Positions 1 through 8,030 of a stretch of 64,000 bases of DNA are shown here, one piece after another. Position 1 is the first letter of the stretch. Each line of letters opens with the position of its first letter. Source of the DNA: Vagococcus allomyrinae (lineage in GTDB: Bacteria > Bacillota > Bacilli > Lactobacillales > Vagococcaceae). The translations under genes were made by a program, and so were the position numbers. The notes under the pieces were generated by a model. That model was not told the origin of the DNA. It searched no databases and saw only the letters and a program-made list of their open reading frames with translations. The stretch spans positions 1 to 64,000 of the forward strand of contig NZ_JAEEGA010000015.1 of assembly GCF_017829975.1 (NCBI RefSeq). Direction: 5' to 3'.

Positions 1-50
1 TTATTGATTAGGTACTTTAATTATACAAGGAAGTGCTATTTATTTCGTCA

Positions 51-89
51 AAAAAGGCCAAAAATCTTAAAAAAGATTTTTGGCCTTTT
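51..89 (-). terminator. rho-independent terminator of the membrane-protein gene
   Basis: A 17-bp perfect stem (51-68 against 73-89, AAAAGGCCAAAAATCTT type) with a short A/T loop lies just downstream of the leftward gene ending at 106. A-runs and T-runs on both sides would let it work in both directions. Confidence 0.7.
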
Positions 90-105
90 GGCTTATGTTG
101 AGGAC

Positions 106-1800
106 TTATGGGTCAGCCTCTTTCTTTTTTTCGATTATGTAAGAGGAGAGGAACCAAATACAAGTGACTACCAAGGTTAGGCTTGAGAGCAGCAAAGCTA
201 GTCGCTGAGTGGGTGTACGCTCGTAGGTAATGGTAAAGGAGTTCGTATTTCCAGGCGAAATAAATGTCACCAGTCCGTTTTCACTGTAAGATTCCAGAAA
301 GACACCTTGTTCCGTTACGACTTGATAGCCAACATAATAAAAAAGTGGCACAGAAATAATCATTTCTCCTGTAGAGACAGCGTTCACAGGTAGCTGAATG
401 GTCGTGGTTTTATATGTTTGTTGGATAACTTGTTGGTCAAAATTGAGCCAACGTTTTCCGTTAACTGTTATGTATTTATGAGGAGCTTCCTTTAGTTCGT
501 TATAGTTAGTTCCTTGAACCAAGTATTCTTGTCCATAACCGATATCAGCATGTCGTTGAGTCAGATAATCCTCATTTGTTAAAGGGGCAAATCCCATGAC
601 AGTCGTTTGGTGAAGAACATTGCTGTTAAAGCCAAGGGTGATGATAAAAACAAGAGCTGTGATCACCATGATAAAGGAAGGTCGCTGGGCTTTAGGATGT
701 TCCATCACTAACTGGCAGGCTAAAAGGCTAGCAGCTAGTGAGACAAAGATGAGCAAACGCCAAGGGAATTGAATCGTTGCAAAAATAGTATCCTTAAACA
801 GCGACCAAGGAAATAGATTGGTTGACAGAGCAAAAAGGGTAAGTGCTAGCAAGGTGACCAATTTGGTAGCCAGTCTGGTTTGTTTCCAAGTAATCAAAGC
901 GCTCACTAAAACAATCACTAGGCAGATGCCAATATTAGGGCTTAAGTTGTTCCAAGGCTCTGTCACAGTGCTAATACTATTGGTTAATAGTTGACCTAAC
1001 TGATAATTCAAGGCGTTTTGCCCTAGACTAACATTTGTCAGATTAAATGACAGGGCCGATAGCTGTTCAAGCATTGGGAGGATTATCCAAGCCGTTAACA
1101 GGCCGCCAAGTAAAATGGCTTTGAGCATGGCAGTTATTCTAACCCGTATATCTAATTGATTTTTTATGAGTGCCCCTAAGAAAAGTATCATGACAATGAT
1201 AGCAGTATAAAAAGCAGTAATGAGGTGACTGCTTAAAATACCACTCATTCCGATGCCTAAAAACCACCATCTTTGCTGATTGCCAACACTAACCTCATAG
1301 ACGCCTAATAAAACAAGAGGTAAGAAAATAAACGCCAGCGTTTCACCTAAGGCCCCACGCACAAATTGATCAATCAGGCGATAGGTTGAGAGTGTATAGA
1401 GCAAAGTGCCGATATATGCTGCTCGCTGAGTAGTCAGTTGTTTAAAGACATAGAAAGCGGAAATACCAGTAGCTAAACTTAGACAAAATTGAAACAAATA
1501 ATAGGCTTGCACAAATGAAAAGCCTATTAAGCGAAATAAAGCAAAAGGCAACAAAAATAGCGATGGATAAAAAATGTCAGCACCATACCCATAACCACCT
1601 GCCATAGTAGGGAAAACTTTTGGGAAAAAGTCCAACTGCCTGACAGTTAAATAGTAATTTTCAAGACGTTCTTTGTGAAAAATCAGATCATCTTGACTGT
1701 GGATACTGTTTTCGAAGACAAAGGGCATGATGGAAATGGCAGCAATCAGGATTAAAAAAGCTGATAGCCAGAGCGCTTCAGTCGTGTGTTTAGTTTTCAT
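106..1800 (-). CDS. large polytopic membrane protein, GT-C/YfhO-like
   Basis: A 564-residue protein with an N-terminal signal-anchor and about ten further hydrophobic helices, then a soluble beta-rich stretch (about residues 410-530) and a last transmembrane helix before a basic tail ending KKKEADP. This matches the layout of bacterial membrane proteins of the GT-C glycosyltransferase/YfhO type (many helices, an acidic first extracellular loop SQDDLIFHKERLE, an outward-facing C-terminal domain). The acidic motif after helix 1 resembles the catalytic acidic loop of GT-C enzymes, but this is inference. A lipid-linked sugar transfer role at the membrane is possible and the substrate cannot be read. 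It is transcribed alone or after the small HhH gene 28 bp upstream. ATG start; upstream GGAGTG is a modest ribosome binding site. Confidence 0.6.
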   Translation of the reverse strand: MKTKHTTEALWLSAFLILIAAISIMPFVFENSIHSQDDLIFHKERLENYYLTVRQLDFFPKVFPTMAGGYGYGADIFYPSLFLLPFALFRLIGFSFVQAYYLFQFCLSLATGISAFYVFKQLTTQRAAYIGTLLYTLSTYRLIDQFVRGALGETLAFIFLPLVLLGVYEVSVGNQQRWWFLGIGMSGILSSHLITAFYTAIIVMILFLGALIKNQLDIRVRITAMLKAILLGGLLTAWIILPMLEQLSALSFNLTNVSLGQNALNYQLGQLLTNSISTVTEPWNNLSPNIGICLVIVLVSALITWKQTRLATKLVTLLALTLFALSTNLFPWSLFKDTIFATIQFPWRLLIFVSLAASLLACQLVMEHPKAQRPSFIMVITALVFIITLGFNSNVLHQTTVMGFAPLTNEDYLTQRHADIGYGQEYLVQGTNYNELKEAPHKYITVNGKRWLNFDQQVIQQTYKTTTIQLPVNAVSTGEMIISVPLFYYVGYQVVTEQGVFLESYSENGLVTFISPGNTNSFTITYERTPTQRLALLLSSLTLVVTCIWFLSSYIIEKKKEADP

Positions 1801-1828
1801 ATGGGCACTCCTTGCATAAAAGTCTTGA

Positions 1829-2023
1829 TTATTTTTTGATGCTTAGGTTGGCCTGAGCCAGTCCATGAGTGAGTAGAGGTAGCGAAGCAGGTCCGACACC
1901 GTGAAAGTTCAACACTTCTTTTTCCGTTAAAGCTGCCAGTTTTTCAAATGAATCAATACCATGATGTTGGAGTGCACGATTAGCCGGTTTAGACAGTGTT
2001 GTTAAAAAATGTTCGAATGTCAA
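1829..2023 (-). CDS. small helix-hairpin-helix protein (RNAP alpha-CTD-like)
   Basis: About 64 residues when started at the TTG at 2023, which sits 6 nt after AAGAGGTG (2037-2030). The in-frame ATG at 2050 overlaps a TATAAT box (2054-2049 on this strand), so it probably lies upstream of the transcript start. The protein has a helix-hairpin-helix motif (NFHGVGPASLPLL, near the middle) like that of the RNA polymerase alpha C-terminal domain and many short DNA-binding proteins. A nucleic-acid binding role is likely but no partner is evident. It precedes the membrane-protein gene on the same strand by 28 bp and may be cotranscribed. Confidence 0.6.
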   Translation of the reverse strand: MTFEHFLTTLSKPANRALQHHGIDSFEKLAALTEKEVLNFHGVGPASLPLLTHGLAQANLSIKK

Positions 2024-2048
2024 AATCAACACCTCTTTTCTAATTACC

Positions 2049-2054
2049 ATTATA
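2049..2054 (-). promoter_or_regulatory. -10 element of the HhH gene
   Basis: A perfect TATAAT on the minus strand lies about 12 nt before the AAGAGGTG ribosome binding site. It argues for the downstream TTG start. Confidence 0.45.
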
Positions 2055-2185
2055 ACGAAAAAAGCACAAGAAGAATAGAAAAGAAGGAGGAAACTGATGA
2101 GTTTTGATTAAAGAGTGAGAGTGAATGGAATTTAGTTAAAAACTATGGCTTGAGGCTGTCTATAAAGAGGAGAAAAATGCGAAAA

Positions 2186-2224
2186 TGAATGGCCTCACCG
2201 GATACAATTAGGTGAGGCCATTCA
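2186..2224 (-). terminator. terminator of the monooxygenase gene
   Basis: Perfect 14-bp arms (2186-2199 and 2211-2224, TGAATGGCCTCACC) with an 11-nt loop are followed on the minus strand by TTTTC. The hairpin abuts the stop codon at 2227. Confidence 0.75.
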
Positions 2225-2226
2225 TT

Positions 2227-2571
2227 CTATTCTTCGATCGGATTTTGAGTTAACACGGAGTAAAATTCTTCAATTTCATTGGAAATAATGCCAATAGTTT
2301 TTGGTTTTTCGTGACGAGTCTCATCTGTTCGACCATGTGCTTTCTTAAAACCTTCTGATTTTAGCCAAGCTTTTTGATCGGCTTTTTCAACCCATTTGCT
2401 TACAACAACTATTTCATCATAGTCTAGAGCGGCCTCTTTTTGCCATAATTCAAATCCTAAAAACCCCTTAATATTTGTGACACTGGCAGTGGCATGACCA
2501 CCAGCAAATTTTTCAATGATCTTAGCTGTCGCTGGTTTTTCTGTTCGAATCGTATTGGTAACGATAAACAT
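2227..2571 (-). CDS. antibiotic-biosynthesis-monooxygenase family protein, IsdG/HmoA-like
   Basis: The 114-residue protein has the single ABM ferredoxin-like fold of IsdG-type haem-degrading monooxygenases. The three residues known to matter in IsdG have counterparts at the expected spacing: Asn6 near the N-terminus, Trp60, and His79 in the F-x-x-A-H motif. These enzymes open haem to release iron in the cytosol, using an external electron donor. It stands alone between its own terminator and a GGAGGAG ribosome binding site, with no haem transporter or Isd genes nearby, so iron acquisition from haem is inferred from the motif alone. A more general quinol monooxygenase role is the alternative. 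Confidence 0.7.
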   Translation of the reverse strand: MFIVTNTIRTEKPATAKIIEKFAGGHATASVTNIKGFLGFELWQKEAALDYDEIVVVSKWVEKADQKAWLKSEGFKKAHGRTDETRHEKPKTIGIISNEIEEFYSVLTQNPIEE

Positions 2572-2878
2572 CGCGTCTCCTCCTTTTTTGATTTCATTTA
2601 TTATACACTTTCACTTATCACTTGAACAATGAAAAAGCTCAATAGACAGAACAAAAATAGTTATTGATTCACATTCTTGTTTAAAGAGGGCGTAATGGTT
2701 AGTTCAATGTCATGAGGTAACAGTTACTTCGAACGTGATTATAAATTATTTCCGAAAAAAATGCTGTATTTGTAACGTGGCAATGAAAAAAAGCGCTATT
2801 TAATGAATGAAGTGAAAAACATCACAATTAAGTGTTATAATACAGGAGTAAGTACTAATAAATGAATGGAGGACAATC
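2572..2878. other. intergenic, divergent promoters
   Basis: 307 bases between divergent genes. An extended -10 (TGTTATAAT, 2833-2841) serves the rightward SDR gene and GGAGGA lies at 2868-2873. No other structure or ORF stands out. Confidence 0.5.
2833..2841 (+). promoter_or_regulatory. extended -10 promoter of the SDR gene
   Basis: TGTTATAAT is a textbook extended -10. The only candidate -35, TGAAAA at 2813-2818, is weak, as is usual for extended -10 promoters. Confidence 0.55.
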
Positions 2879-3646
2879 ATGTATAATTTATCAGGGAAAA
2901 ATGTGGTAGTAGTAGGCGCATCCAGTGGTATCGGTGCTCAAGCCGCAGTTGCTTATGCAAAAGCAGGTGCTAATGTGGCAATACTTGCCCGCCGCCTGGA
3001 AAGATTGCAAGCACTGGAGAAAGAGCTAACCAGTTATGGTGTTCAAGCGGTTTCGATAAAGTGTGACGTCAGTGATCACCAAGCCATCAAAGATGCCGCT
3101 GGTCAAATTTTTACTGTCTTTCCACGAGTGGATATCTTGTTAAACAATGCTGGTGTTGCCGTTAAAGGGGATCTGATTGAGCTGACAGAAGCGGACTGGG
3201 ATTGGTCCTTTGATGTGAACCTTAAAGGAATCTTTTTAATGTGTAAATATATTTTACCGAATATGATAGAAAATCAGTACGGTAAAATTATTAATATCTC
3301 TTCGATTAATGCCCTGATCTCTGATAAACTGCCGGGATTTGTCAGACAGTCTTATAATACGTCAAAAAAAGCGGTTGTTGGTTTGACAGAATCAATGGCA
3401 ACTTATTATGGCAAATACAATATAACGGTTAACGCCATCGGTCCGGGTTTTTTTAAAACTGAAATGACGGAAGGTTCACTGTTTAAATCAGCAGAATTTA
3501 TGTCTAAACATAATGAAAGAAACCCTATGGGAAGAACAGGAGCAGAAGAAGAAATGAATGGCCCGATTCTTTTTCTTTCATCAGATGCCTCAAGTTATGT
3601 TAATGGCCAATTCTTAGTAGTTGATGGCGGCTTGACTTTAGTTTAA
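2879..3646 (+). CDS. SDR family oxidoreductase
   Basis: A 255-residue classical short-chain dehydrogenase/reductase. The glycine-rich cofactor motif VGASSGIG is at 12-19, NNAG at 89-92, catalytic Ser141/142, Tyr159 and Lys163 (YxxxK), and PGF follows the active site. The Arg-rich stretch after beta-2 (ARRLERL) favours NADP(H). The closest functional cousins by overall look are gluconate 5-dehydrogenase and 3-oxoacyl-ACP reductase-like SDRs; the substrate cannot be assigned. The gene is monocistronic: its own extended -10 promoter and GGAGGA site precede it and a hairpin terminator follows. Confidence 0.8.
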   Translation: MYNLSGKNVVVVGASSGIGAQAAVAYAKAGANVAILARRLERLQALEKELTSYGVQAVSIKCDVSDHQAIKDAAGQIFTVFPRVDILLNNAGVAVKGDLIELTEADWDWSFDVNLKGIFLMCKYILPNMIENQYGKIINISSINALISDKLPGFVRQSYNTSKKAVVGLTESMATYYGKYNITVNAIGPGFFKTEMTEGSLFKSAEFMSKHNERNPMGRTGAEEEMNGPILFLSSDASSYVNGQFLVVDGGLTLV

Positions 3647-3661
3647 CGGGGCGTACGAAAT

Positions 3662-3702
3662 AGCGCTAATTCATTAAAAATATGGATTAGCGCTGTTTTT
3701 TT
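3662..3702 (+). terminator. terminator of the SDR gene
   Basis: 9-bp stem (AGCGCTAAT, 3662-3670 with 3686-3694) followed by GTTTTTTT. It lies between convergent genes and overlaps the stop codon of the kinase gene. Confidence 0.8.
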
Positions 3703-5524
3703 ATAAGGTCAGATCAGTCAGGGGCATTCGGATAGAAAAGGTGGTTCCATCTTGAGGAGAGGAGCGTAAGTCTAATTGCCAATCATATTTAGCCACGATC
3801 GATGCCACCGCAAAAAGTCCCAGACCCGTTCCTTCGTCAGCTGATTTAGTTGTAAAAAAGGGCTCATAGATTTGTTTTTGTAACTCAGCCGGTACACCAG
3901 GGCCATTATCGGTAATTTCCAAAATCACATAGTTACGATTGGGACCGTTGGGGTGACCTTCAGTTACTTTTTTTGCAGTAACCCAGATACATGGATGAGG
4001 CACACTCGTTTTGACCGCTTGGTAAGCATTGGTAATCAAATTATAGATAACGTTCTGTAGGTCGATTTCTTCAAGTGGAACTAGCCCCATTTGTTGTTGA
4101 ACGTTTATTTTTAAGGGGATTTTCTTAGGAATAATCCCACTGATCAAGTGAGCGGCCACAGTGATGGCGGATGAGATATCAACCACTTCTTGAATGCTGT
4201 CAGATTCTCTTGAGAAACGCATCACATTTGATAATAATTTATCACCTTTTTGTGCTGATTGGAGGACTTCATGAAGATCGTCATGTAAAATAGGTTGATC
4301 TTGATACTCTTGCATTAACAGTTCCAGATTTCCGATGATGGGAGTTAGAAAGTTATTCATATCATGAATAATGGAAGTTGTTAAGAGTCCAACTGTTTCT
4401 AATTTATTGCGTTGTGATAATTGCCACTCTAATTTGTGTTGAGCTTTTTGACGTTGATGTTTGGCGATTAAGTGTTTATTTTCTTCTTCAATCTTTTCTT
4501 GTTTACGGAAACTTCGTAAGAAGAAGGTGAAAATAGCAATGAGTAACAGTAACAATAATAAGATACAAAAGAGGACAATGACAAAATTAATAATCTCATC
4601 ATTACGTTCTCGGTAATCGGCATTAATTGAAATGACCCAGTGGGCCATGCCGACATCCACCCATTCGAATGCGCCAATTTTTTCAGCTTCTCTAGGAGTT
4701 TTTTCATCCCACCAATAAGATTTATAGGTCAGCGAGCCTTCATTATGCTCCAGTTGATACTTTTCTAGACGCTGTAAATCTTCATAATGGAGGGTTGGGA
4801 AAAGTTCTTTGCGCCCGTCAATGATGGATAAGCCGATTTGCTCATCTACTGGATGCATCACAACAGTCATCGAACGATCTTTAATCATGGGATACCCTTT
4901 ATATTCCAACTCAAAATCCTGAATAAAGTTTTGATAAAAAACAGTCAATTTTAGGGGCATTATCAAGTAACCAATAACATCACCAGCGCGGTTATTGATG
5001 GCATGATAAAAATTTAAATAGGCTTGTTTTTCGATAAAGTAGGAATCGCTATTTTGTTCGGCAGCTGGTGAGTCGATCATTTTGGTTAACGAGGGATCCT
5101 TTTCTAAGTAGGGCATGATGTTTTCTGTGTTAATTGTTCCGATTCTTTTTGTCTTCGAATCCCAAGAAATAGCGTTCATGGGAGTGCCCTCTCGATCGAT
5201 ATAAATTAGTGTCTCCGATTCACCATTTAGTGACTTAAAAAAAGGGACGAGTGACGTTTGATTGTCAATTAATGTCATAGGTGACTCGATAGATGTCCAG
5301 TTTTCATTAATGGTCAAATAACTGAGTGATTGATGCCGATTTTTCATGGATAATTGCACAATCTTGGCAACGTATTGAGTTGACTGTAATAGAAAATCTT
5401 GACCACTGGCTGTGGTGGTATTGCGGATAACGGAAAAGCCGCGAATAGCAAAAAAAACAGAAATAATAATTAAGATTGTCGTAGCGGCAATCATGGCATT
5501 AACAACTTTTGTGGTTCTTTTCAA
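3701..5524 (-). CDS. membrane sensor histidine kinase with extracytoplasmic Cache-like domain
   Basis: 607 residues. One transmembrane helix lies at about 10-28, then a ~280-residue extracytoplasmic region with Cache-like character, a second helix at about 312-336 and a basic coiled linker. The dimerisation/phosphoacceptor box has His387 (SIIHDMNN). The ATPase domain shows the N box around Asn495/499, DNGPG at 539-543, EPFF at 554-557 and GTGLGLF at 565-571. The H box with HDMNN and no HAMP or PAS domain resembles the class whose ATPase follows a short HisKA helix pair. The start is TTG at 5524, nine bases after AAAGGAG. It is divergent from an OmpR-type regulator gene, its likely partner. 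The ligand is unknown; closeness to the citrate locus hints at a carboxylate but does not show it, and it is not built like CitA/DcuS. Confidence 0.8.
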   Translation of the reverse strand: MKRTTKVVNAMIAATTILIIISVFFAIRGFSVIRNTTTASGQDFLLQSTQYVAKIVQLSMKNRHQSLSYLTINENWTSIESPMTLIDNQTSLVPFFKSLNGESETLIYIDREGTPMNAISWDSKTKRIGTINTENIMPYLEKDPSLTKMIDSPAAEQNSDSYFIEKQAYLNFYHAINNRAGDVIGYLIMPLKLTVFYQNFIQDFELEYKGYPMIKDRSMTVVMHPVDEQIGLSIIDGRKELFPTLHYEDLQRLEKYQLEHNEGSLTYKSYWWDEKTPREAEKIGAFEWVDVGMAHWVISINADYRERNDEIINFVIVLFCILLLLLLLIAIFTFFLRSFRKQEKIEEENKHLIAKHQRQKAQHKLEWQLSQRNKLETVGLLTTSIIHDMNNFLTPIIGNLELLMQEYQDQPILHDDLHEVLQSAQKGDKLLSNVMRFSRESDSIQEVVDISSAITVAAHLISGIIPKKIPLKINVQQQMGLVPLEEIDLQNVIYNLITNAYQAVKTSVPHPCIWVTAKKVTEGHPNGPNRNYVILEITDNGPGVPAELQKQIYEPFFTTKSADEGTGLGLFAVASIVAKYDWQLDLRSSPQDGTTFSIRMPLTDLTL

Positions 5525-5681
5525 CAGTGAGCGCTCCTTTATAGAATCGGTTTATTCTGGTCAACATGTGGAAGTAGTCCTTGTTATCAACTTACTTAGG
5601 AGAGAAACAAGATTGAGTTGTAAATTTGGGCTAATTCAGCTATTGTATAGTTAATATAATTAAAATTATGAGGTGTGTGTG

Positions 5682-6404
5682 GTGAGAAACGAAAAAATTC
5701 TAGTAGTTGACGATGACCCTGCTGTTCGTCGATTGATTTGGAAAGCGTTACAAGCAACTGGTGTCTTAATCTATCAAAGCGAGACTATTGATCACGCATT
5801 GGATATGATGAAACGAATTGATTTTCAGTTGTTCTTACTAGATGTGAGCTTGGAATACGAAAATGATGGCTATCAGCTAGCACAGCTGATTCGAGAACGA
5901 CAGCCACTAACCCCAATCATCTTTATCAGCGGGAGAAAAGAAGAGGCTGACATTGTGAGTGGATTGGAATCAGGGGGAGATTTATACTTAACAAAACCTT
6001 TTTCAGCAATTGTTTTAAAAGCACAAGTTACAAGCATTTTAAATCGAACGGAAAGATTTTTAGCTGTTAATCATCAACAAAGTGAATCCATCTTGGTCCA
6101 TGGTGTGTTTAAATTTGATAAGAACCTCTATCAGTTTAGCAAAGATGGAGAAATAATCAACATGACTTCGAAAGAAATTATGATGATGTTGTTTTTCATG
6201 GAAAATCCCTATCAGGTGTTTAGTAAAGAACAAATTTATGCTAATGTATGGAGCAGTGGTGACATGGACCAAAAATTAATCGTGGTTTACATTAATTATT
6301 TACGTAATAAAATTGAAGATGACCCAAAGAAGCCTCATTATTTACAGACGGTTTGGGGGATTGGTTACTCTTTTCATCCAGAGAAGCAAAGAGACGTTGA
6401 TTAA
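5682..6404 (+). CDS. OmpR/PhoB-family response regulator
   Basis: About 240 residues from the GTG at 5682; an upstream in-frame GTG at 5673 overlaps the GAGG ribosome binding site and is unlikely to be used. The receiver domain has the acidic pair VDDD near residues 9-12, the phosphoacceptor Asp in LFLLDVSLE and Lys in YLTKPFS. The C-terminal winged-helix domain ends with the typical GIGYSF. It is divergent from the Cache-type kinase gene with 157 bp between starts, so both probably share a promoter region and form one signalling pair. The receiver is somewhat divergent (LDVSLEYENDGYQ with a small insertion). Targets are unknown; the adjacent citrate genes already have CitO. Confidence 0.85.
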   Translation: MRNEKILVVDDDPAVRRLIWKALQATGVLIYQSETIDHALDMMKRIDFQLFLLDVSLEYENDGYQLAQLIRERQPLTPIIFISGRKEEADIVSGLESGGDLYLTKPFSAIVLKAQVTSILNRTERFLAVNHQQSESILVHGVFKFDKNLYQFSKDGEIINMTSKEIMMMLFFMENPYQVFSKEQIYANVWSSGDMDQKLIVVYINYLRNKIEDDPKKPHYLQTVWGIGYSFHPEKQRDVD

Positions 6405-6425
6405 GATTAATCAACGTCTCTTTTT
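6391..6425 (+). terminator. terminator of the response regulator gene
   Basis: 13-bp perfect stem (GAGACGTTGATTA, 6391-6403 with 6408-6420) and TTTTT. The stem's left arm contains the last codons and stop of the gene. Confidence 0.85.
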
Positions 6426-6444
6426 ATGTTTGGCCAAGCACTGC

Positions 6445-7308
6445 TTAACGACCTTCTAGTTTGCTGAAAAATAAAGCTAAGGCCAGTAAATCAGCAGTTC
6501 CACCAGGACTTACGTGTTGGGAAATCAATTGTTGATCAAAGAGACGCAAGGCATCTTCTATTTGCTCTAATGGTGCGTTAGTTAAGTTCACATATAACTG
6601 ATTAGCGTTCTCCTTAATGGCTAGCCAACTTTTGACTCCTCCTCGATGGATGAGATTTGAATCCTCTACTTGGCCCATGAGAAGTAACATTGTCAATAAG
6701 AAGCTTCTTTTTTCTGCTGGCTGCTTTCTTAGAAAGGGAAGGGCAACTTTGCGTAACATCGGATAGCCGGCCGCTGCTTCTCCTCTAATCCCGGTAAAGC
6801 CGTGTTCTAGATAAAGTCGCTCACCAGCACTTAAATCTTCTTTTAAAACTAAATCCGCATAGTCTGCTTGAATCAAATTTTCGCTCATCAGCGCTACATA
6901 CATCAAGTTAGCCAGTGTATCGTTGGTCTTGAAGGGCAATTTTAAGTCTGGCTGTTGTTGAATATAGTAACCGATTGCTCCTAGGATTAGGGCAAAAGAG
7001 AAATTGGCACCTTTATGTGTATTGATACCAGCTGTGACTTGTAACATCGCCTCTTCTGCAAGAATTCCTTGTCGCCTTATTTTGGCGAAAAGCTCTTGGG
7101 GTGTTCCTTGATGAGTGTGGCCAAGGGCTAGATAGTCGCTCAAAAAGGGACTTAAGGCAATACTACTGTCGATGAATGTGAGAAAGCTCATATCATCGTG
7201 AGCCCCATTACTGAGGGGGTCGACCAGTCCCGGCTTAGGAAAAAGGGCGGCCTCGTGAAGAAGGGCTTGTTGGGCATATTGACTGATTTGATTAATGAGT
7301 TGTGTCAT
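6445..7308 (-). CDS. citG: triphosphoribosyl-dephospho-CoA synthase
   Basis: CitG makes 2'-(5''-triphosphoribosyl)-3'-dephospho-CoA from dephospho-CoA and ATP, the precursor of the citrate lyase prosthetic group that CitX then attaches to CitD. The 287-residue protein carries the family signature PKPGLVDP near residues 22-29 followed by NGAHDDM, and a later GxRGEAAAGYP motif. Its start overlaps the end of citO by 17 bp, so it is translated from the same leftward citH-citO-citG message. In E. faecalis, as I recall it, citG sits at the end of the rightward citrate operon, so the position here is a rearrangement. Confidence 0.9.
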   Translation of the reverse strand: MTQLINQISQYAQQALLHEAALFPKPGLVDPLSNGAHDDMSFLTFIDSSIALSPFLSDYLALGHTHQGTPQELFAKIRRQGILAEEAMLQVTAGINTHKGANFSFALILGAIGYYIQQQPDLKLPFKTNDTLANLMYVALMSENLIQADYADLVLKEDLSAGERLYLEHGFTGIRGEAAAGYPMLRKVALPFLRKQPAEKRSFLLTMLLLMGQVEDSNLIHRGGVKSWLAIKENANQLYVNLTNAPLEQIEDALRLFDQQLISQHVSPGGTADLLALALFFSKLEGR

Positions 7309-7996
7309 TTAAATACTGCTCCATTTCTTTGATGATAAAGGATAAAGATGTATCTAAATGTTCGTGAATAATCAACTCAATTTGTTCTTTGTTTTGATTG
7401 GTCATTCCCTGATAGATCAACCAGTGTTCATGGAGGGCGCGATCTCGGCGCTCTTTGTCTTTAATGGCGATATCACGAAAATAAACCAAGTAATCGCGTA
7501 ACTTTGTGACAATCGATTCCAAGCGTAACATCTGACTTTTTTGATAGATAAACTGATTAAAGTCAGAAAACTTCCGCAAAACTAAATCAACGTCTCCTTC
7601 TTCATTTAATTGGTGGGTGTCTTCTAATAACGTTCGGAGTTCCTCAAAGTCTTCAGGTGTCATTTTTTTCATAGCAGTCGTTGTTGCTAAAATATCCAAA
7701 GCTTTACGTATGTCATAGATCTCATGAGCATCGGCGACATTAATTCCCTTAACAATATTTCCAATACCTGGTTGATAGGCCACTAAATTTTCTGAAACTA
7801 AGGTTTGCATAGCATGGCGAATTGGCGTTCGACTAATATTCATCTCCTCGGCAAATTCTTTTTCATTAATCCTTACACCAGCAGGAATTTCCCCTAAGAT
7901 GATAGTTTTACGAAAGGCTTGGTAAACAAGCGATTTTAAAGGTTCATTACGGGTTAAATCAAGATTTTTAGCGACATTTTCTGTTACGGTTGACAT
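7292..7996 (-). CDS. citO: GntR/FadR-family regulator of citrate fermentation, CitO-like
   Basis: 234 residues with an N-terminal winged helix (about 20-85; INEKEFAEEMNISRTPIR is the recognition region) and an alpha-helical FCD ligand domain with conserved Asp/His metal-ligand positions. CitO of E. faecalis is known to bind citrate and activate the divergent cit operons; this gene holds the same place, between the citrate transporter and citG, next to the divergent oad-cit operon. A good AAAGGAG lies upstream of the ATG. The candidate operator is the direct repeat at 9700-9719 and 9831-9850. Another GntR role cannot be excluded from sequence alone. Confidence 0.85.
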   Translation of the reverse strand: MSTVTENVAKNLDLTRNEPLKSLVYQAFRKTIILGEIPAGVRINEKEFAEEMNISRTPIRHAMQTLVSENLVAYQPGIGNIVKGINVADAHEIYDIRKALDILATTTAMKKMTPEDFEELRTLLEDTHQLNEEGDVDLVLRKFSDFNQFIYQKSQMLRLESIVTKLRDYLVYFRDIAIKDKERRDRALHEHWLIYQGMTNQNKEQIELIIHEHLDTSLSFIIKEMEQYLNDTTH

Positions 7997-8030
7997 GATA
8001 AGGCTCCTTTAAGTTAATAGTTGATTTGGT

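Noticed and set aside
3701-6404. Assigning the kinase/regulator pair as the citrate sensor CitA/CitB
   Set aside because: The architecture differs (Cache-like sensor, HisKA with HDMNN, OmpR-type regulator), and CitO already fits as the citrate regulator.
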